A stretch of DNA of 64,000 bases from Streptomyces uncialis (GCF_001905345.1 NZ_LFBV01000004.1:372001-436000); one strand, 5' to 3'; numbered from the stretch's first letter, positions 34,307-43,782 are shown. Made by a program: numbers and translations. Notes: generated by a model not told the origin, from the sequence alone.

Positions 34307-36459
34307 TGAACACCCGTACCGATGACCTCCCAGGTGACCCCATGACAGCTCCCGCGCCCCCCGGCGCATCCCCGACCCGGGCGCCCCACCAGGACGTCAC
34401 CACCGGACACAAGGACGCGGGGCGCGTCGGCGCGGGTCTGTTCGACCCGCGCCAGGTCCTGAAGTCGCTGCCCGACGCCTTCCGCAAGCTCGACCCCCGG
34501 GTGATGGTCAAGTCGCCCGTGATGTTCGTGGTCCTCGTCGGCTCGGTGCTGACCACCGGGTTCTCCCTGGCGGACCCCGGCGACTGGTTCGGCTGGGCCA
34601 TCTCCGCCTGGCTGTGGCTCACCGTCGTCTTCGCCAACCTCGCCGAAGCCGTCGCCGAGGGGCGCGGCAAGGCCCAGGCCGACACGCTGCGCAAGGCGAA
34701 GACCGACACCGTCGCCCGCCGCCTCGGCGCGGAGGGCCGCTACGAGGAGCGGGTGCCCGGCACCGACCTGCGCATCGGTGACCTGGTGGTGTGCGAGGCC
34801 GGCGACATCATCCCCGGCGACGGGGACGTCGTCGAAGGGGTCGCCTCGGTCGACGAGTCCGCCATCACCGGTGAGTCCGCGCCCGTCATCCGGGAGTCCG
34901 GCGGCGACCGCTCGGCCGTCACCGGCGGCACCAAGGTCCTCTCCGACCGGATCGTCATCAAGATCACGACCAAGCCCGGCGAGACCTTCATCGACCGGAT
35001 GATCGCCCTGGTCGAGGGCGCGGCCCGGCAGAAGACCCCGAACGAGATCGCGCTGAACATCCTGCTCGCCTCGCTCACCATCGTCTTCCTGCTCGCCGTC
35101 GCGACCCTCCAGCCGTTCGCCGCCCACGCCGGCGCCGACCTCTCCATGGTCGTCCTCGTGGCACTGCTGGTCTGTCTGATCCCCACCACCATCGGGGCGC
35201 TGCTGTCCGCGATCGGTATCGCGGGCATGGACCGGCTGGTGCAGCGCAACGTCCTCGCCATGTCCGGCCGCGCGGTCGAGGCCGCGGGCGATGTGTCGAC
35301 GCTGCTCCTCGACAAGACCGGCACCATCACCCTCGGCAACCGTCAGGCCGCCGAGTTCGTGCCCGTCGCCGGGACCACCGAGGCCGAGGTCGCGGACGCG
35401 GCACAGCTCTCCTCGCTCGCCGACGAGACCCCCGAGGGCCGCTCGATCGTCGTCCTCGCCAAGGAGGAGTACGGTCTGCGTGAACGCCATCAGGGCGAGC
35501 TGACCGGCGCCGACTGGGTCGCGTTCACCGCCCAGACCCGGATGTCCGGCGTCGACACCGACGGCCGCAGGATCCGCAAGGGCGCCACCGGCTCCGTACT
35601 CGCCTGGGTCCTGGAGCAGGGCGGCACCGCCCAGCCCGACGCCGACGCCGCCGCCCGGCGGATCTCCGAGGCGGGCGGCACCCCCCTGCTGGTCGCCGTC
35701 GAGGACGCCGAAGGGGCCCGGGTCCTGGGGGTCATCCACCTCAAGGACGTCGTCAAGGACGGTATGCGCGAACGGTTCGCCGAACTGCGCCGTATGGGCA
35801 TCAGAACCGTCATGATCACCGGCGACAACCCGCTCACGGCCAAGGCCATCGCGGACGAGGCCGGGGTGGACGACTTCCTCGCGGAGGCCACCCCCGAGGA
35901 CAAGATGGCCCTCATCAAACGCGAACAGGCCGGCGGCAAACTCGTCGCGATGACCGGGGACGGCACCAACGACGCGCCCGCCCTGGCCCAGGCCGACGTG
36001 GGCGTAGCGATGAACACCGGGACCTCGGCCGCCAAGGAGGCCGGGAACATGGTGGACCTGGACTCCAACCCCACCAAGCTCATCGAGATCGTGGAGATCG
36101 GCAAACAGCTCCTCATCACCCGGGGCGCGCTCACCACCTTCTCCATCGCCAACGACGTCGCGAAGTACTTCGCGATCATCCCGGCACTGTTCGCGGCGGT
36201 GTACCCGGGCCTCGACACCCTGAACATCATGCGGCTGTCGTCACCCGACTCGGCGATCCTGTCCGCCGTCGTCTTCAACGCGGTCGTCATCATCGCGCTG
36301 GTCCCGCTCGCCCTCAAGGGCGTCCGCTACCGGCCGGTCAGCGCGGACAAGCTGCTGCGGCGCAACCTCGGGATCTACGGACTCGGCGGACTGATCGCCC
36401 CCTTCATCGGCATCAAGGTCATCGACATGATCATCTCGACCATCCCCGGGATCGGCTGA
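34306..36459 (+). CDS. kdpB: KdpB, catalytic P-type ATPase subunit
   Basis: A 717-residue P-type ATPase. The phosphorylation motif LLDKTGTITLGN has its aspartate at residue 336. The TGES actuator loop (AITGESAPVI), the nucleotide domain (KGATGSV) and the hinge (MTGDGTNDAPALAQADVGVAM) are all intact. Compared with enterobacterial KdpB it has an extra ~40-residue hydrophilic N-terminus. The ATG at 34306 overlaps the kdpA stop by one base; a GTG one codon earlier is also in frame. It supplies energy to KdpA through KdpC. Confidence 0.96.
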   Translation: MNTRTDDLPGDPMTAPAPPGASPTRAPHQDVTTGHKDAGRVGAGLFDPRQVLKSLPDAFRKLDPRVMVKSPVMFVVLVGSVLTTGFSLADPGDWFGWAISAWLWLTVVFANLAEAVAEGRGKAQADTLRKAKTDTVARRLGAEGRYEERVPGTDLRIGDLVVCEAGDIIPGDGDVVEGVASVDESAITGESAPVIRESGGDRSAVTGGTKVLSDRIVIKITTKPGETFIDRMIALVEGAARQKTPNEIALNILLASLTIVFLLAVATLQPFAAHAGADLSMVVLVALLVCLIPTTIGALLSAIGIAGMDRLVQRNVLAMSGRAVEAAGDVSTLLLDKTGTITLGNRQAAEFVPVAGTTEAEVADAAQLSSLADETPEGRSIVVLAKEEYGLRERHQGELTGADWVAFTAQTRMSGVDTDGRRIRKGATGSVLAWVLEQGGTAQPDADAAARRISEAGGTPLLVAVEDAEGARVLGVIHLKDVVKDGMRERFAELRRMGIRTVMITGDNPLTAKAIADEAGVDDFLAEATPEDKMALIKREQAGGKLVAMTGDGTNDAPALAQADVGVAMNTGTSAAKEAGNMVDLDSNPTKLIEIVEIGKQLLITRGALTTFSIANDVAKYFAIIPALFAAVYPGLDTLNIMRLSSPDSAILSAVVFNAVVIIALVPLALKGVRYRPVSADKLLRRNLGIYGLGGLIAPFIGIKVIDMIISTIPGIG

Positions 36460-36464
36460 CCGTC

Positions 36465-37130
36465 ATGAACAAATCCGTCTCGAACACCGCACGGCTGCTC
36501 GGCGCCGGACTGCGCGCCCTGCTGGTGCTGACCGTGATCACCGGCGTCCTCTACCCGCTCGCCGTCACCGGGGTGGCCCAGGGCCTGTTCCGCGACAAGG
36601 CGAACGGCTCCGAGCTCACCTCCGAGGGCAAGGTCGTCGGCTCCTCGCTCATCGGCCAGGCGTACAACCTGCCGCTGAAGAAGGGCGAGGAGACCCCGGC
36701 CGCCGACCTCCGATGGTTCCAGGGCCGCCCCCAGAACGGCCTCGGCACCAACTCCGTCAACACCCAGTACTCGCTGCTGCTGTCCGGCGCGACCAACCTC
36801 GCCGGCGACAACCCCGAGCTGATCAAGCAGGTCAAGGAAGCGCGGGCCGCCGTCGTCGCGGACAACTCCACGGCCACCCACCGGGTGCGGCCCTCCGACG
36901 TGCCCGCCGAAGCGGTCACCTCCTCCGGCTCCGGCCTCGACCCGGCGATCTCCCCCCGGTACGCGGACCTCCAGGTCCACCGGGTCGCCGAACGCAACAA
37001 GCTGCCCGTCGACCAGGTACGGCGGCTCGTGGACGACCACACGGACGGCCGCATCCTCGGCTTCATGGGCGAACCCACCGTGAACGTCCTCGAACTGAAC
37101 ATCGCGCTACGGGAACTGACCCGGCGCTGA
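36465..37130 (+). CDS. kdpC: KdpC, potassium-transporting ATPase chaperone-like subunit
   Basis: A 221-residue protein with one N-terminal membrane helix (residues ~10-35) and an external domain. The conserved SSLIGQAY, WFQGRP and the SSGSGLDPAISP stretch are typical of KdpC, which contacts KdpA and KdpB and raises ATP affinity. It starts five bases after kdpB and is followed by a strong hairpin before kdpE. Confidence 0.95.
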   Translation: MNKSVSNTARLLGAGLRALLVLTVITGVLYPLAVTGVAQGLFRDKANGSELTSEGKVVGSSLIGQAYNLPLKKGEETPAADLRWFQGRPQNGLGTNSVNTQYSLLLSGATNLAGDNPELIKQVKEARAAVVADNSTATHRVRPSDVPAEAVTSSGSGLDPAISPRYADLQVHRVAERNKLPVDQVRRLVDDHTDGRILGFMGEPTVNVLELNIALRELTRR

Positions 37131-37138
37131 CCGCGTAC

Positions 37139-37166
37139 GCCCGGGGAACCCCACGGTTCCCCGGGC
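37139..37166 (+). terminator. Hairpin between kdpC and kdpE
   Basis: gcccggggaacc and ggttccccgggc form a perfect 12-bp stem with a CCAC loop just after the kdpC stop. It may end or attenuate kdpFABC transcription so that the regulator pair is made at a different level. Confidence 0.7.
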
Positions 37167-37212
37167 CGCGCACACCCCCCACACGAACACGCACGGAGGA
37201 GGCCGCACACCG

Positions 37213-37893
37213 ATGACCCGGGTGCTGGTGGTGGAGGACGATCCCCAACTCGTGCGGGCGCTGGTCATCACCCTGAGAGCCCGCGGCTACGACACCGACG
37301 CCGCACCGGACGGCGCCACCGCGATCCGGCGTGCCGCGGCGCGCCCCCCGGACGCCGTCCTCCTCGACCTCGGACTGCCCGACATGAGCGGGGTCGCCGT
37401 ACTGCGGGCCCTGCGCGGCCGGAGCCCGGCCCCGGTGCTCGTGGTGTCGGCGCGCCGGGCCCCCGAGGAGAAGGTCGCCGCCCTGGACGCGGGCGCCGAC
37501 GACTACATCACCAAACCGTTCAGCATGGACGAACTCCTCGCCCGCTTACGGGCCGCCGTCCGCCGCACCCGCGCCGCGCCCCCGGGGCCCGTCCCGCTCG
37601 TCACGACCCCCGACTTCACCGTCGACCTGGTCGCGAAGAAGGCGGCACGCGACGGCCGCGACATCCGTCTCACCCCCACCGAATGGCATCTGCTGGAGAT
37701 CCTGGTGACCAATCCCGGCCGTCTCGTCGCCCAACGGGAACTGCTGCGCGAGGTCTGGGGTCCCTCACACAGCGGGAAGTCGCACTACCTCCGGGTCTAT
37801 CTGGCCCAGCTCCGGCGCAAACTGGAACCCGACCCCTCGCACCCCCGCTATCTGATCACCGAACCCGGCATGGGCTACCGCTTCGAGAATTGA
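37213..37893 (+). CDS. kdpE: KdpE, response regulator of the Kdp system
   Basis: This 226-residue OmpR/PhoB-type regulator has a receiver domain (residues ~1-115) with acidic pocket VVEDD, the phosphorylated Asp52 in LLDLGLPDMSG and the lysine in YITKPF. It is followed by a winged-helix DNA-binding domain (~130-226). The ribosome site GGAGGAGG precedes the ATG. A TTA leucine codon occurs at 37546 (residue 112), the only one in the kdp locus. In Streptomyces TTA is read only by the bldA tRNA, so synthesis may be tied to development. kdpD follows after 13 bases. Confidence 0.95.
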   Translation: MTRVLVVEDDPQLVRALVITLRARGYDTDAAPDGATAIRRAAARPPDAVLLDLGLPDMSGVAVLRALRGRSPAPVLVVSARRAPEEKVAALDAGADDYITKPFSMDELLARLRAAVRRTRAAPPGPVPLVTTPDFTVDLVAKKAARDGRDIRLTPTEWHLLEILVTNPGRLVAQRELLREVWGPSHSGKSHYLRVYLAQLRRKLEPDPSHPRYLITEPGMGYRFEN

Positions 37894-37906
37894 GGGCCGG
37901 CGGAAC

Positions 37907-40447
37907 ATGGGACGCGGCAAGCTTCGGATCTATCTCGGTGCGGCGCCGGGTGTGGGCAAGACGTACGCGATGTTGTCGGAGGCGCATCGTCGGGTGGAGC
38001 GGGGTACGGACTGTGTGGTGGGTTTTGTGGAGCACCATGGCCGCCCGCGTACGGAGGTGATGCTGCACGGCCTGGTGCAGGTGGGGCGTCGGGAGCTGGT
38101 GTACCGGGGTGCGGTGTTCACGGAGATGGATGTGGACGCGGTGCTGGCGCGGGGTCCTGCGGTGGTGCTGGTGGACGAGCTGGCGCATTCGAATGTGCCG
38201 GGTTCGCGGAACGGCAAGCGGTGGCAGGACGTGGCGGAGTTGCTGGCCGCGGGTATTGATGTGATCTCGACGGTGAACATCCAGCATCTGGAGTCGTTGG
38301 GTGATGTGGTGGAGTCGATCACGGGGGTGCGGCAGCGGGAGACGGTGCCGGACGAGGTGGTGCGGCGGGCGGATCAGATCGAGTTGGTGGATATGTCGCC
38401 GCAGGCGTTGCGGCGTCGGATGGCGCACGGGAACATCTACAAGTCGGACAAGGTCGACGCGGCGTTGTCGAACTATTTCCGGCCGGGGAACCTGACGGCG
38501 CTGCGTGAGCTGGCGCTGCTGTGGGTCGCGGACCGGGTCGACGAATACCTCCAGGAGTACCGCAGCGCCCACCGGGTCTCCAAGATATGGGGCTCCCGGG
38601 AGCGGATCGTGGTCGGCATCACGGGCGGTCCGGAGGGGCGGACGTTGATACGGCGTGCCGCGCGGCTCGCGGAGAAGGGCGCGGGCGGAGAGGTGCTCGC
38701 CGTCTACATCTCCCGCAGCGACGGACTCACCGCCGCCTCCCCGAAGGAACTCGCGGACCAGCGCGCCCTCGTGGAGGACATGGGCGGCACCTACCACCAG
38801 GTCGTCGGGGACGACGTGTCCACCGCTCTCCTCGCCTTCGCGCGCGGGGTCAACGCCACCCAGATCGTCCTCGGGGTGTCCCGGCGCAGACCCTGGCAGT
38901 ACATGTTCGGCCCCGGGGTCAGCGCCACCGTCGCCCGGGACTCGGGCCCCGACCTCGACGTCCACCTCGTCACCCATGCCGCGATGGGCAAGGGCCGCGG
39001 ACTGCCCGGCGCCCGGGGCGCCCGCCTCGGACGCCGACGGGTCGTCCAGGGCTGGCTCGTCGGGGTCCTCGGCCCCGCGCTGCTGACGCTGCTCCTCCAC
39101 AGCGCGGCCCCCGAGGTCGGCCTCGCCAACGACATGCTGCTGTATCTGTCGCTGACGGTCGGCGCGGCCCTGCTCGGCGGACTGTGGCCCGCGCTCACCT
39201 CCGCCGTCCTCGGCTCCCTGCTGCTCAACTGGTTCTTCACCCCGCCCCTGAGCGCCCTCACCATCGCGGATCCCGAGAACATCGTCGCCATCGTGATCTT
39301 CATAGGGGTCGCGGTGGCGGTGGCGTCCGTGGTGGATCTCGCGGCGCGGCGCACCCATCAGGCGGCCCGGCTGCGCGCCGAGTCGGAGATCCTGTCCTTC
39401 CTCGCGGGCAGTGTGCTGCGCGGCGAGACCACCCTCGACGCACTGCTCCAGCGGGTGCGCGAGACGTTCGCGATGGAGTCGGTGGCCCTGCTGGAACGCG
39501 CCGGGGACGGCGAACCGTGGACCTGCGCGGGCAGCGTCGGCCCCGCCCCGGTGGAACGGCCCGAGGACGCCGACGTCGACATGCCGGTCGGCGACCATAT
39601 GGCGCTCGCGCTGTCCGGACGGGTGCTGCCCGCCGAGGACCGCCGGGTCCTCGCCGCGTTCGCCGCGCAGTCCGTCGTACTCCTCGACCGCCAGCGACTG
39701 GAACAGGAGGCCGGACGCGCCCGCACCCTGGACGAGGGCAACCGCATCCGTACCGCGCTGCTCGCCGCCGTCAGCCATGATCTGCGCACCCCGCTCGCCG
39801 GGATCAAGGCGTCGGTGTCCAGCCTGCGTTCGGACGACGTCGAGTGGTCGGCCGCCGACCAGGCGGAACTCCTCGCCGCGATCGAGGAGGGCGCCGACCG
39901 GCTCGACCACCTCGTGGGCAACCTGCTCGACATGTCACGCCTCCAGACGGGCACCGTCCAGCCGCTGATCCGGGACATCGACCTGGAGGAGGTCGTCCCG
40001 ATGGCCCTCGGCGGGCTGCCGGACCCGGAGCGGAGCGTGCTGCTCGACATTCCGGAGCGGCTGCCGATGGTGTCCGTCGACAAGGGTCTGCTGGAACGCG
40101 CCGTCGCCAACGTCGTGGAGAACGCCGTCAAGTACAGCCCGGACGGCGAGCTCGTCCTGGTGTCGGCCAGTGCGATGGCCGACCGGGTCGAGATCCGGGT
40201 GGTGGACCGGGGGCCCGGGGTGCCCGACCCGGTCAAGGACCGTATCTTCGAGCCCTTCCAGCGCTATGGTGACGCCCCGCGCGGCGCCGGGGTCGGACTC
40301 GGGCTCGCCGTCGCCCGGGGGTTCACCGAGGCAGTCGGCGGTACCCTCGCCGCCGAGGACACCCCCGGCGGCGGCCTCACCATGGTGCTGTCCCTCAAGG
40401 CCGCCGCCCGCCCCGGACCGGCCCCGGAGCACCCCGCCGCTCCATGA
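37907..40447 (+). CDS. kdpD: KdpD, sensor histidine kinase of the Kdp system
   Basis: The 846-residue kinase has the full KdpD layout. The N-terminal sensor domain carries a Walker motif (GAAPGVGKTY, residues 11-20) and spans to about residue 210. A universal-stress-like domain follows (~225-355), then four membrane helices (~370-480), a GAF-like region, HisKA with the phosphorylated His624 (SHDLRTPLAGI) and HATPase (VVENAVKYSP, GVGLGLAVARGF). Codon choice changes within the gene. Up to about 38525 it favours GTG, GGT, GAT and TTG, with six TTG leucines; after that it returns to the GTC/CTC/GGC style of its neighbours. The boundary matches the end of the first domain. Confidence 0.95.
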   Translation: MGRGKLRIYLGAAPGVGKTYAMLSEAHRRVERGTDCVVGFVEHHGRPRTEVMLHGLVQVGRRELVYRGAVFTEMDVDAVLARGPAVVLVDELAHSNVPGSRNGKRWQDVAELLAAGIDVISTVNIQHLESLGDVVESITGVRQRETVPDEVVRRADQIELVDMSPQALRRRMAHGNIYKSDKVDAALSNYFRPGNLTALRELALLWVADRVDEYLQEYRSAHRVSKIWGSRERIVVGITGGPEGRTLIRRAARLAEKGAGGEVLAVYISRSDGLTAASPKELADQRALVEDMGGTYHQVVGDDVSTALLAFARGVNATQIVLGVSRRRPWQYMFGPGVSATVARDSGPDLDVHLVTHAAMGKGRGLPGARGARLGRRRVVQGWLVGVLGPALLTLLLHSAAPEVGLANDMLLYLSLTVGAALLGGLWPALTSAVLGSLLLNWFFTPPLSALTIADPENIVAIVIFIGVAVAVASVVDLAARRTHQAARLRAESEILSFLAGSVLRGETTLDALLQRVRETFAMESVALLERAGDGEPWTCAGSVGPAPVERPEDADVDMPVGDHMALALSGRVLPAEDRRVLAAFAAQSVVLLDRQRLEQEAGRARTLDEGNRIRTALLAAVSHDLRTPLAGIKASVSSLRSDDVEWSAADQAELLAAIEEGADRLDHLVGNLLDMSRLQTGTVQPLIRDIDLEEVVPMALGGLPDPERSVLLDIPERLPMVSVDKGLLERAVANVVENAVKYSPDGELVLVSASAMADRVEIRVVDRGPGVPDPVKDRIFEPFQRYGDAPRGAGVGLGLAVARGFTEAVGGTLAAEDTPGGGLTMVLSLKAAARPGPAPEHPAAP

Positions 40448-40547
40448 GACAGGAGACATGGGACCGGCGGGAATCCTCCTGGACACGGTGGCGGGCGCTG
40501 GATGAACACCGGCGCGGGCACCGGATGAACACCGTCGCGCGGTCGGC

Positions 40548-41363
40548 TCATCGGTCGCCGTCCAGCCCCCAGACCCGTACCAGCGCCGCGTCCGACAGGA
40601 CCGTGGCCGGCGGGCCGGAGGCCGCGAGCCGCCCCTGGTCGAGGAGCAGGCAGTGGTCCGCGCGGCGGGCCGCCGTCATGTCGTGGGTCGCCTGCACCAC
40701 CGTCACCCCGTCGGCCACCGCGTCGGCCAGGACCTCCGTGATGATCCGCCGGGCCGCCGCGTCCAGGCCCGTCGTCGGCTCGTCCAGGAGCAGCAGGCCG
40801 GACTCCTGGGCGAGGCCCTGGGCAACCAGCGCCCGCTGCCGCTGACCGCCCGACAGATCCCCCAGCCGGCGGTCGGCGAGGCCGGTGATCCCGAGCCGTG
40901 CCATGCACGCGTCCACCACCGAACGGTCGCGCGCGGACATCCGCCGCCAGGGGCCGAGCCGGTCCCAGCGGCCCATCGCGACGGTGTCCCGGACGGTGAG
41001 CGGCAGCGCGTCCGGCACCGCGGCCCGTTGTGCGACGAACGCGGGCCGCCCGCCCGCGTGATGGGTGACCGTGCCCGAGGTCACGGGACGCACCCCCGCC
41101 AGTACGGCGAGCAGCGTCGACTTGCCCGAGCCGTTCGGGCCGACCAGGACCGTGTTCGCCGCCGCCGGGAGCCGTGCGGTGAGCCCCGACAGCACAGGGT
41201 GTCCGGGGTAGCCCGCCGCCACCCCGTCGAGGCCGATCCGCCAGGTGCCGTCGCCGCCGGGCTCCTTCGGTGCCACCGGCCCGGCCGCGTTCGTCCGCGT
41301 GTTCGTCGGCGTTCCCGTCGTTCCCGTCGTCTTCCGGTCCGTGGCCGTGTTCCGTCGGCGCAT
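40548..41363 (-). CDS. aztA: Zinc ABC transporter ATP-binding protein AztA
   Basis: A ~271-residue ABC ATPase with Walker A GPNGSGKST, signature LSGGQRQR, Walker B LLLLDEPTTGLD and switch histidine in ATHD. It resembles the ATPase of manganese/zinc (ZnuC/AztA) importers and lies opposite the permease AztB. The ATG at 41363 has GGAGG eight bases upstream. In-frame ATGs up to 41420 would add a basic extension but lack as good a ribosome site. The first ~35 residues are low-complexity (Thr, Arg, Asn). A Zur-like box in the divergent region should control it together with the aztB operon. Confidence 0.87.
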   Translation of the reverse strand: MRRRNTATDRKTTGTTGTPTNTRTNAAGPVAPKEPGGDGTWRIGLDGVAAGYPGHPVLSGLTARLPAAANTVLVGPNGSGKSTLLAVLAGVRPVTSGTVTHHAGGRPAFVAQRAAVPDALPLTVRDTVAMGRWDRLGPWRRMSARDRSVVDACMARLGITGLADRRLGDLSGGQRQRALVAQGLAQESGLLLLDEPTTGLDAAARRIITEVLADAVADGVTVVQATHDMTAARRADHCLLLDQGRLAASGPPATVLSDAALVRVWGLDGDR

Positions 41364-41438
41364 CCGCCGCACCTCCATGTCGAAGCCGTGCCCTGCCATG
41401 CCGAAGTCGGCCGAAGTCATGACGAAGCTATGTTGAAG

Positions 41439-41453
41439 TGATAATCATTTTCA
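41439..41453. promoter_or_regulatory. Zur-like operator between aztA and aztB
   Basis: tgataatcattttca matches 13 of 15 positions of the Streptomyces Zur-type palindrome TGAAAATGATTTTCA. It lies 18-32 bases before the aztB ATG and about 75 bases before the aztA start, in a strikingly AT-rich patch. It should repress both transcription units when zinc is sufficient. Confidence 0.78.
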
Positions 41454-41470
41454 TTATAGGGTCCCGGTTC

Positions 41471-42541
41471 ATGGACTGGCTCACGGCGCCCTTCGAGGTG
41501 GCCTTCGTGCAACGCGCCCTGTGGGGCGGCATCCTCGTGTCACTGATCTGCGCCCTGGCGGGCACCTGGGTCGTGCTGCGGGGCATGGCGTTCCTCGGGG
41601 ACGCGATGGCCCACGGGCTGCTGCCAGGTGTCGCCGTCGCCGCGCTGCTCGGCGGCCCGCCGGCCGCCGGGGCCGCCGTCAGCGCGGTGGTCATGGCGCT
41701 CGGGGTCACCGCCGTCGGACGGGTGCCCCGGCTCTCCCAGGACACCAGCATCGGTCTGCTGTTCGTCGGGATGCTCTCCCTCGGGGTCATCGTGGTGTCC
41801 CGTTCGCCGTCCTTCGCCGTCGATCTGACCGGCTTCCTCTTCGGTGACGTGCTCGCCGTCCGGGACGCCGATCTCGTCCGGCTCGCCCTCGCGGCGGTCC
41901 TCGCCCTGGCGGTCACCGCGCTGGGGCACCGGGCGTTCGTGGCCCTCGCCTTCGACGAACGCAAGGCCCGCACCCTCGGACTGCGGCCCCGGGCCGCCCA
42001 CGCCGCCCTGCTCGGACTGCTGACCGTCGCCATCGTGGCCTCGTTCCATGTCGTCGGCACCCTGCTGGTGCTCGGGCTGCTCATCGCACCGCCCGCGACC
42101 GCGCTGCCCTGGGCGCGGCGCATCCCGGCCGTGATGGCGACGGCGGCGTGCCTCGGGGCGAGCGCGACGTTCCTCGGACTGCTGCTGTCGTGGCACCTCG
42201 GCACCGCCGCGGGGGCGAGTGTCGCGGCGGTCGCGGTGCTCCAGTTCCTGGTGTCGACCGCGGTCCTCGCGGTACGCGGCCGTCCGGGCGTCCGGTCCGC
42301 GGCGCCGCGTGGGTGGGCGGACGTGTTCCCGCGCGGTTCGCCGGAACGGGCGGGCCGGGCGCCGACGACCCAGGGCCCCGAGGAACCGCGCTCCCACGAG
42401 CGCCCCGCACCCGACAGCCACGTCCAGCAGCGCGGACCGGAGGACCAGGAAACCGCGCGACCGCCCGAGCGACCCGCTCAGGAACACGTACGAACGGGAC
42501 CGTCACGGCTCCCGGGAAGGAACACCGGTACCGACCGATGA
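41471..42541 (+). CDS. aztB: Zinc ABC transporter permease AztB
   Basis: A 356-residue ABC-3 family permease. About eight membrane helices are seen up to residue ~275, including ALAGTWVVLRGMAFLGDAMAHGLLPG (the ATPase-contact region) and HVVGTLLVLGLLIAPPATA. The last ~80 residues are a hydrophilic, Arg/Pro/Glu-rich tail not needed for transport. The ATG at 41471 is preferred because the longer frame starts inside the Zur-like box. It overlaps the next gene by four bases (ATGA). Confidence 0.88.
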   Translation: MDWLTAPFEVAFVQRALWGGILVSLICALAGTWVVLRGMAFLGDAMAHGLLPGVAVAALLGGPPAAGAAVSAVVMALGVTAVGRVPRLSQDTSIGLLFVGMLSLGVIVVSRSPSFAVDLTGFLFGDVLAVRDADLVRLALAAVLALAVTALGHRAFVALAFDERKARTLGLRPRAAHAALLGLLTVAIVASFHVVGTLLVLGLLIAPPATALPWARRIPAVMATAACLGASATFLGLLLSWHLGTAAGASVAAVAVLQFLVSTAVLAVRGRPGVRSAAPRGWADVFPRGSPERAGRAPTTQGPEEPRSHERPAPDSHVQQRGPEDQETARPPERPAQEHVRTGPSRLPGRNTGTDR

Positions 42542-43782
42542 CCACCACGCACCGGATACGTACGGCGGGTCCCCGCGCACGCACCCTCGCGCTCGGCCTC
42601 GCCCTGACCACCCTGACCGCCCTCACCGCCTGCGGGACCGCCCCCACCCCGCCCGGCACCGACCGCGCCGAATCCGCCGGAGCCCGGCCGCACGGCCACG
42701 TCGAAGGGGCCGAGGAGACCGGCGAGGCCCAGTCCCGGCTGGTGCTCGCCGACGGCGGCAGCGGCGCCGTCCATGTCCTGGACCTCGTCACCGGCGAGGT
42801 CACCGCGACCGGCCGCGCGCCCGGGGTGCGCGCGATGACCGGCGACGGCCGCTACGCGTATCTGAGCACCCCGAAGGGCCTCACGGTCGTCGACAGCGGC
42901 GGCTGGACCGTCGACCACGGCGACCACGTCCATCACTACCGGGCCACGCCCCGCGCCCTGGACCCCGTACCCGTCCGGCCCCCGCACCGGATCCACACCG
43001 ACGCCACGGTCACCGCCGTCACCGGCGCGGACGGCACCACCCGGCTCCTTGCCCGCCCCGCGCCGACCTCCGCCGCCCCCGGCGGGGAACGCGCGCTGCG
43101 GCTCGGTACGGCGGCCCCCGTCGTGCCCTACCAAGGCCGCCTCCTCGTACCCGGCACGGGCCCCGGCCGGGACACCGTCGAGGTACGCGACCGCACCGTG
43201 AAGACCGTCACCGTCCTCGACGAGCGCTGCCGCGCACCGCGCGCGGCCACCGTCACCCGCCGGGGCGCGGTCCTCGGCTGCGCCGACGGCGCGCTGATCG
43301 TCAGCGGCGAGGACGGCGACCTCACCGCCCACCGCGTCCCGTACGGACGGCCCGTCGCGCCCGGCGAGCGCGCGACCCGCTTCGACCACCGGCCCGGCGC
43401 CACCACCCTGACCGCACGCTCCGGCGAGGACGCGGTGTGGGTCCTCGATGTGACGGCCCGCCGGTGGACCCTGATCCGCACCGGACCCGTCGCCGCCGTC
43501 AACACGGCGGGCGAGGGCACCCCGGTGCTCGCGCTCGGCACGGACGGCGTGCTGCGGGCGTACGACCCCGCGACCGGCCGCCGCACGGCGTCCCGCGCGC
43601 TGCTGAAGGACCCCTCCGGCGCGGGGGCCACCGCCGTCGTCGCCGTCGACTCCGGCCGCGCCTACGTCAACGACCCCGGGGGCGACCGCGTCCACGAGAT
43701 CGACTTCGGTGACGGACTGCGGGTCGCCCGCGTCCTGCGGCTCGGCTTCAGCCCCACCCACCTCGTGGAGACCGGACGATGA
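42538..43782 (+). CDS. AztD-like secreted zinc metallochaperone, first copy
   Basis: A 414-residue lipoprotein-like protein with a signal peptide ending in LTAC and repeated beta strands consistent with the beta-propeller of AztD. AztD passes zinc to the binding protein AztC. A histidine-rich loop GDHVHHYR and an N-terminal segment GARPHGHVEG provide possible zinc ligands. It lies between aztB and aztC with four-base ATGA overlaps on both sides, so all three are coupled. A second, similar protein is encoded after aztC. Confidence 0.78.
   Translation: MTTTHRIRTAGPRARTLALGLALTTLTALTACGTAPTPPGTDRAESAGARPHGHVEGAEETGEAQSRLVLADGGSGAVHVLDLVTGEVTATGRAPGVRAMTGDGRYAYLSTPKGLTVVDSGGWTVDHGDHVHHYRATPRALDPVPVRPPHRIHTDATVTAVTGADGTTRLLARPAPTSAAPGGERALRLGTAAPVVPYQGRLLVPGTGPGRDTVEVRDRTVKTVTVLDERCRAPRAATVTRRGAVLGCADGALIVSGEDGDLTAHRVPYGRPVAPGERATRFDHRPGATTLTARSGEDAVWVLDVTARRWTLIRTGPVAAVNTAGEGTPVLALGTDGVLRAYDPATGRRTASRALLKDPSGAGATAVVAVDSGRAYVNDPGGDRVHEIDFGDGLRVARVLRLGFSPTHLVETGR

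Noticed and set aside
34258..35739. 493-residue antisense frame over kdpB
   Set aside because: Gly/Asp/Arg-rich shadow frame with no domain, opposite a perfectly conserved P-type ATPase.
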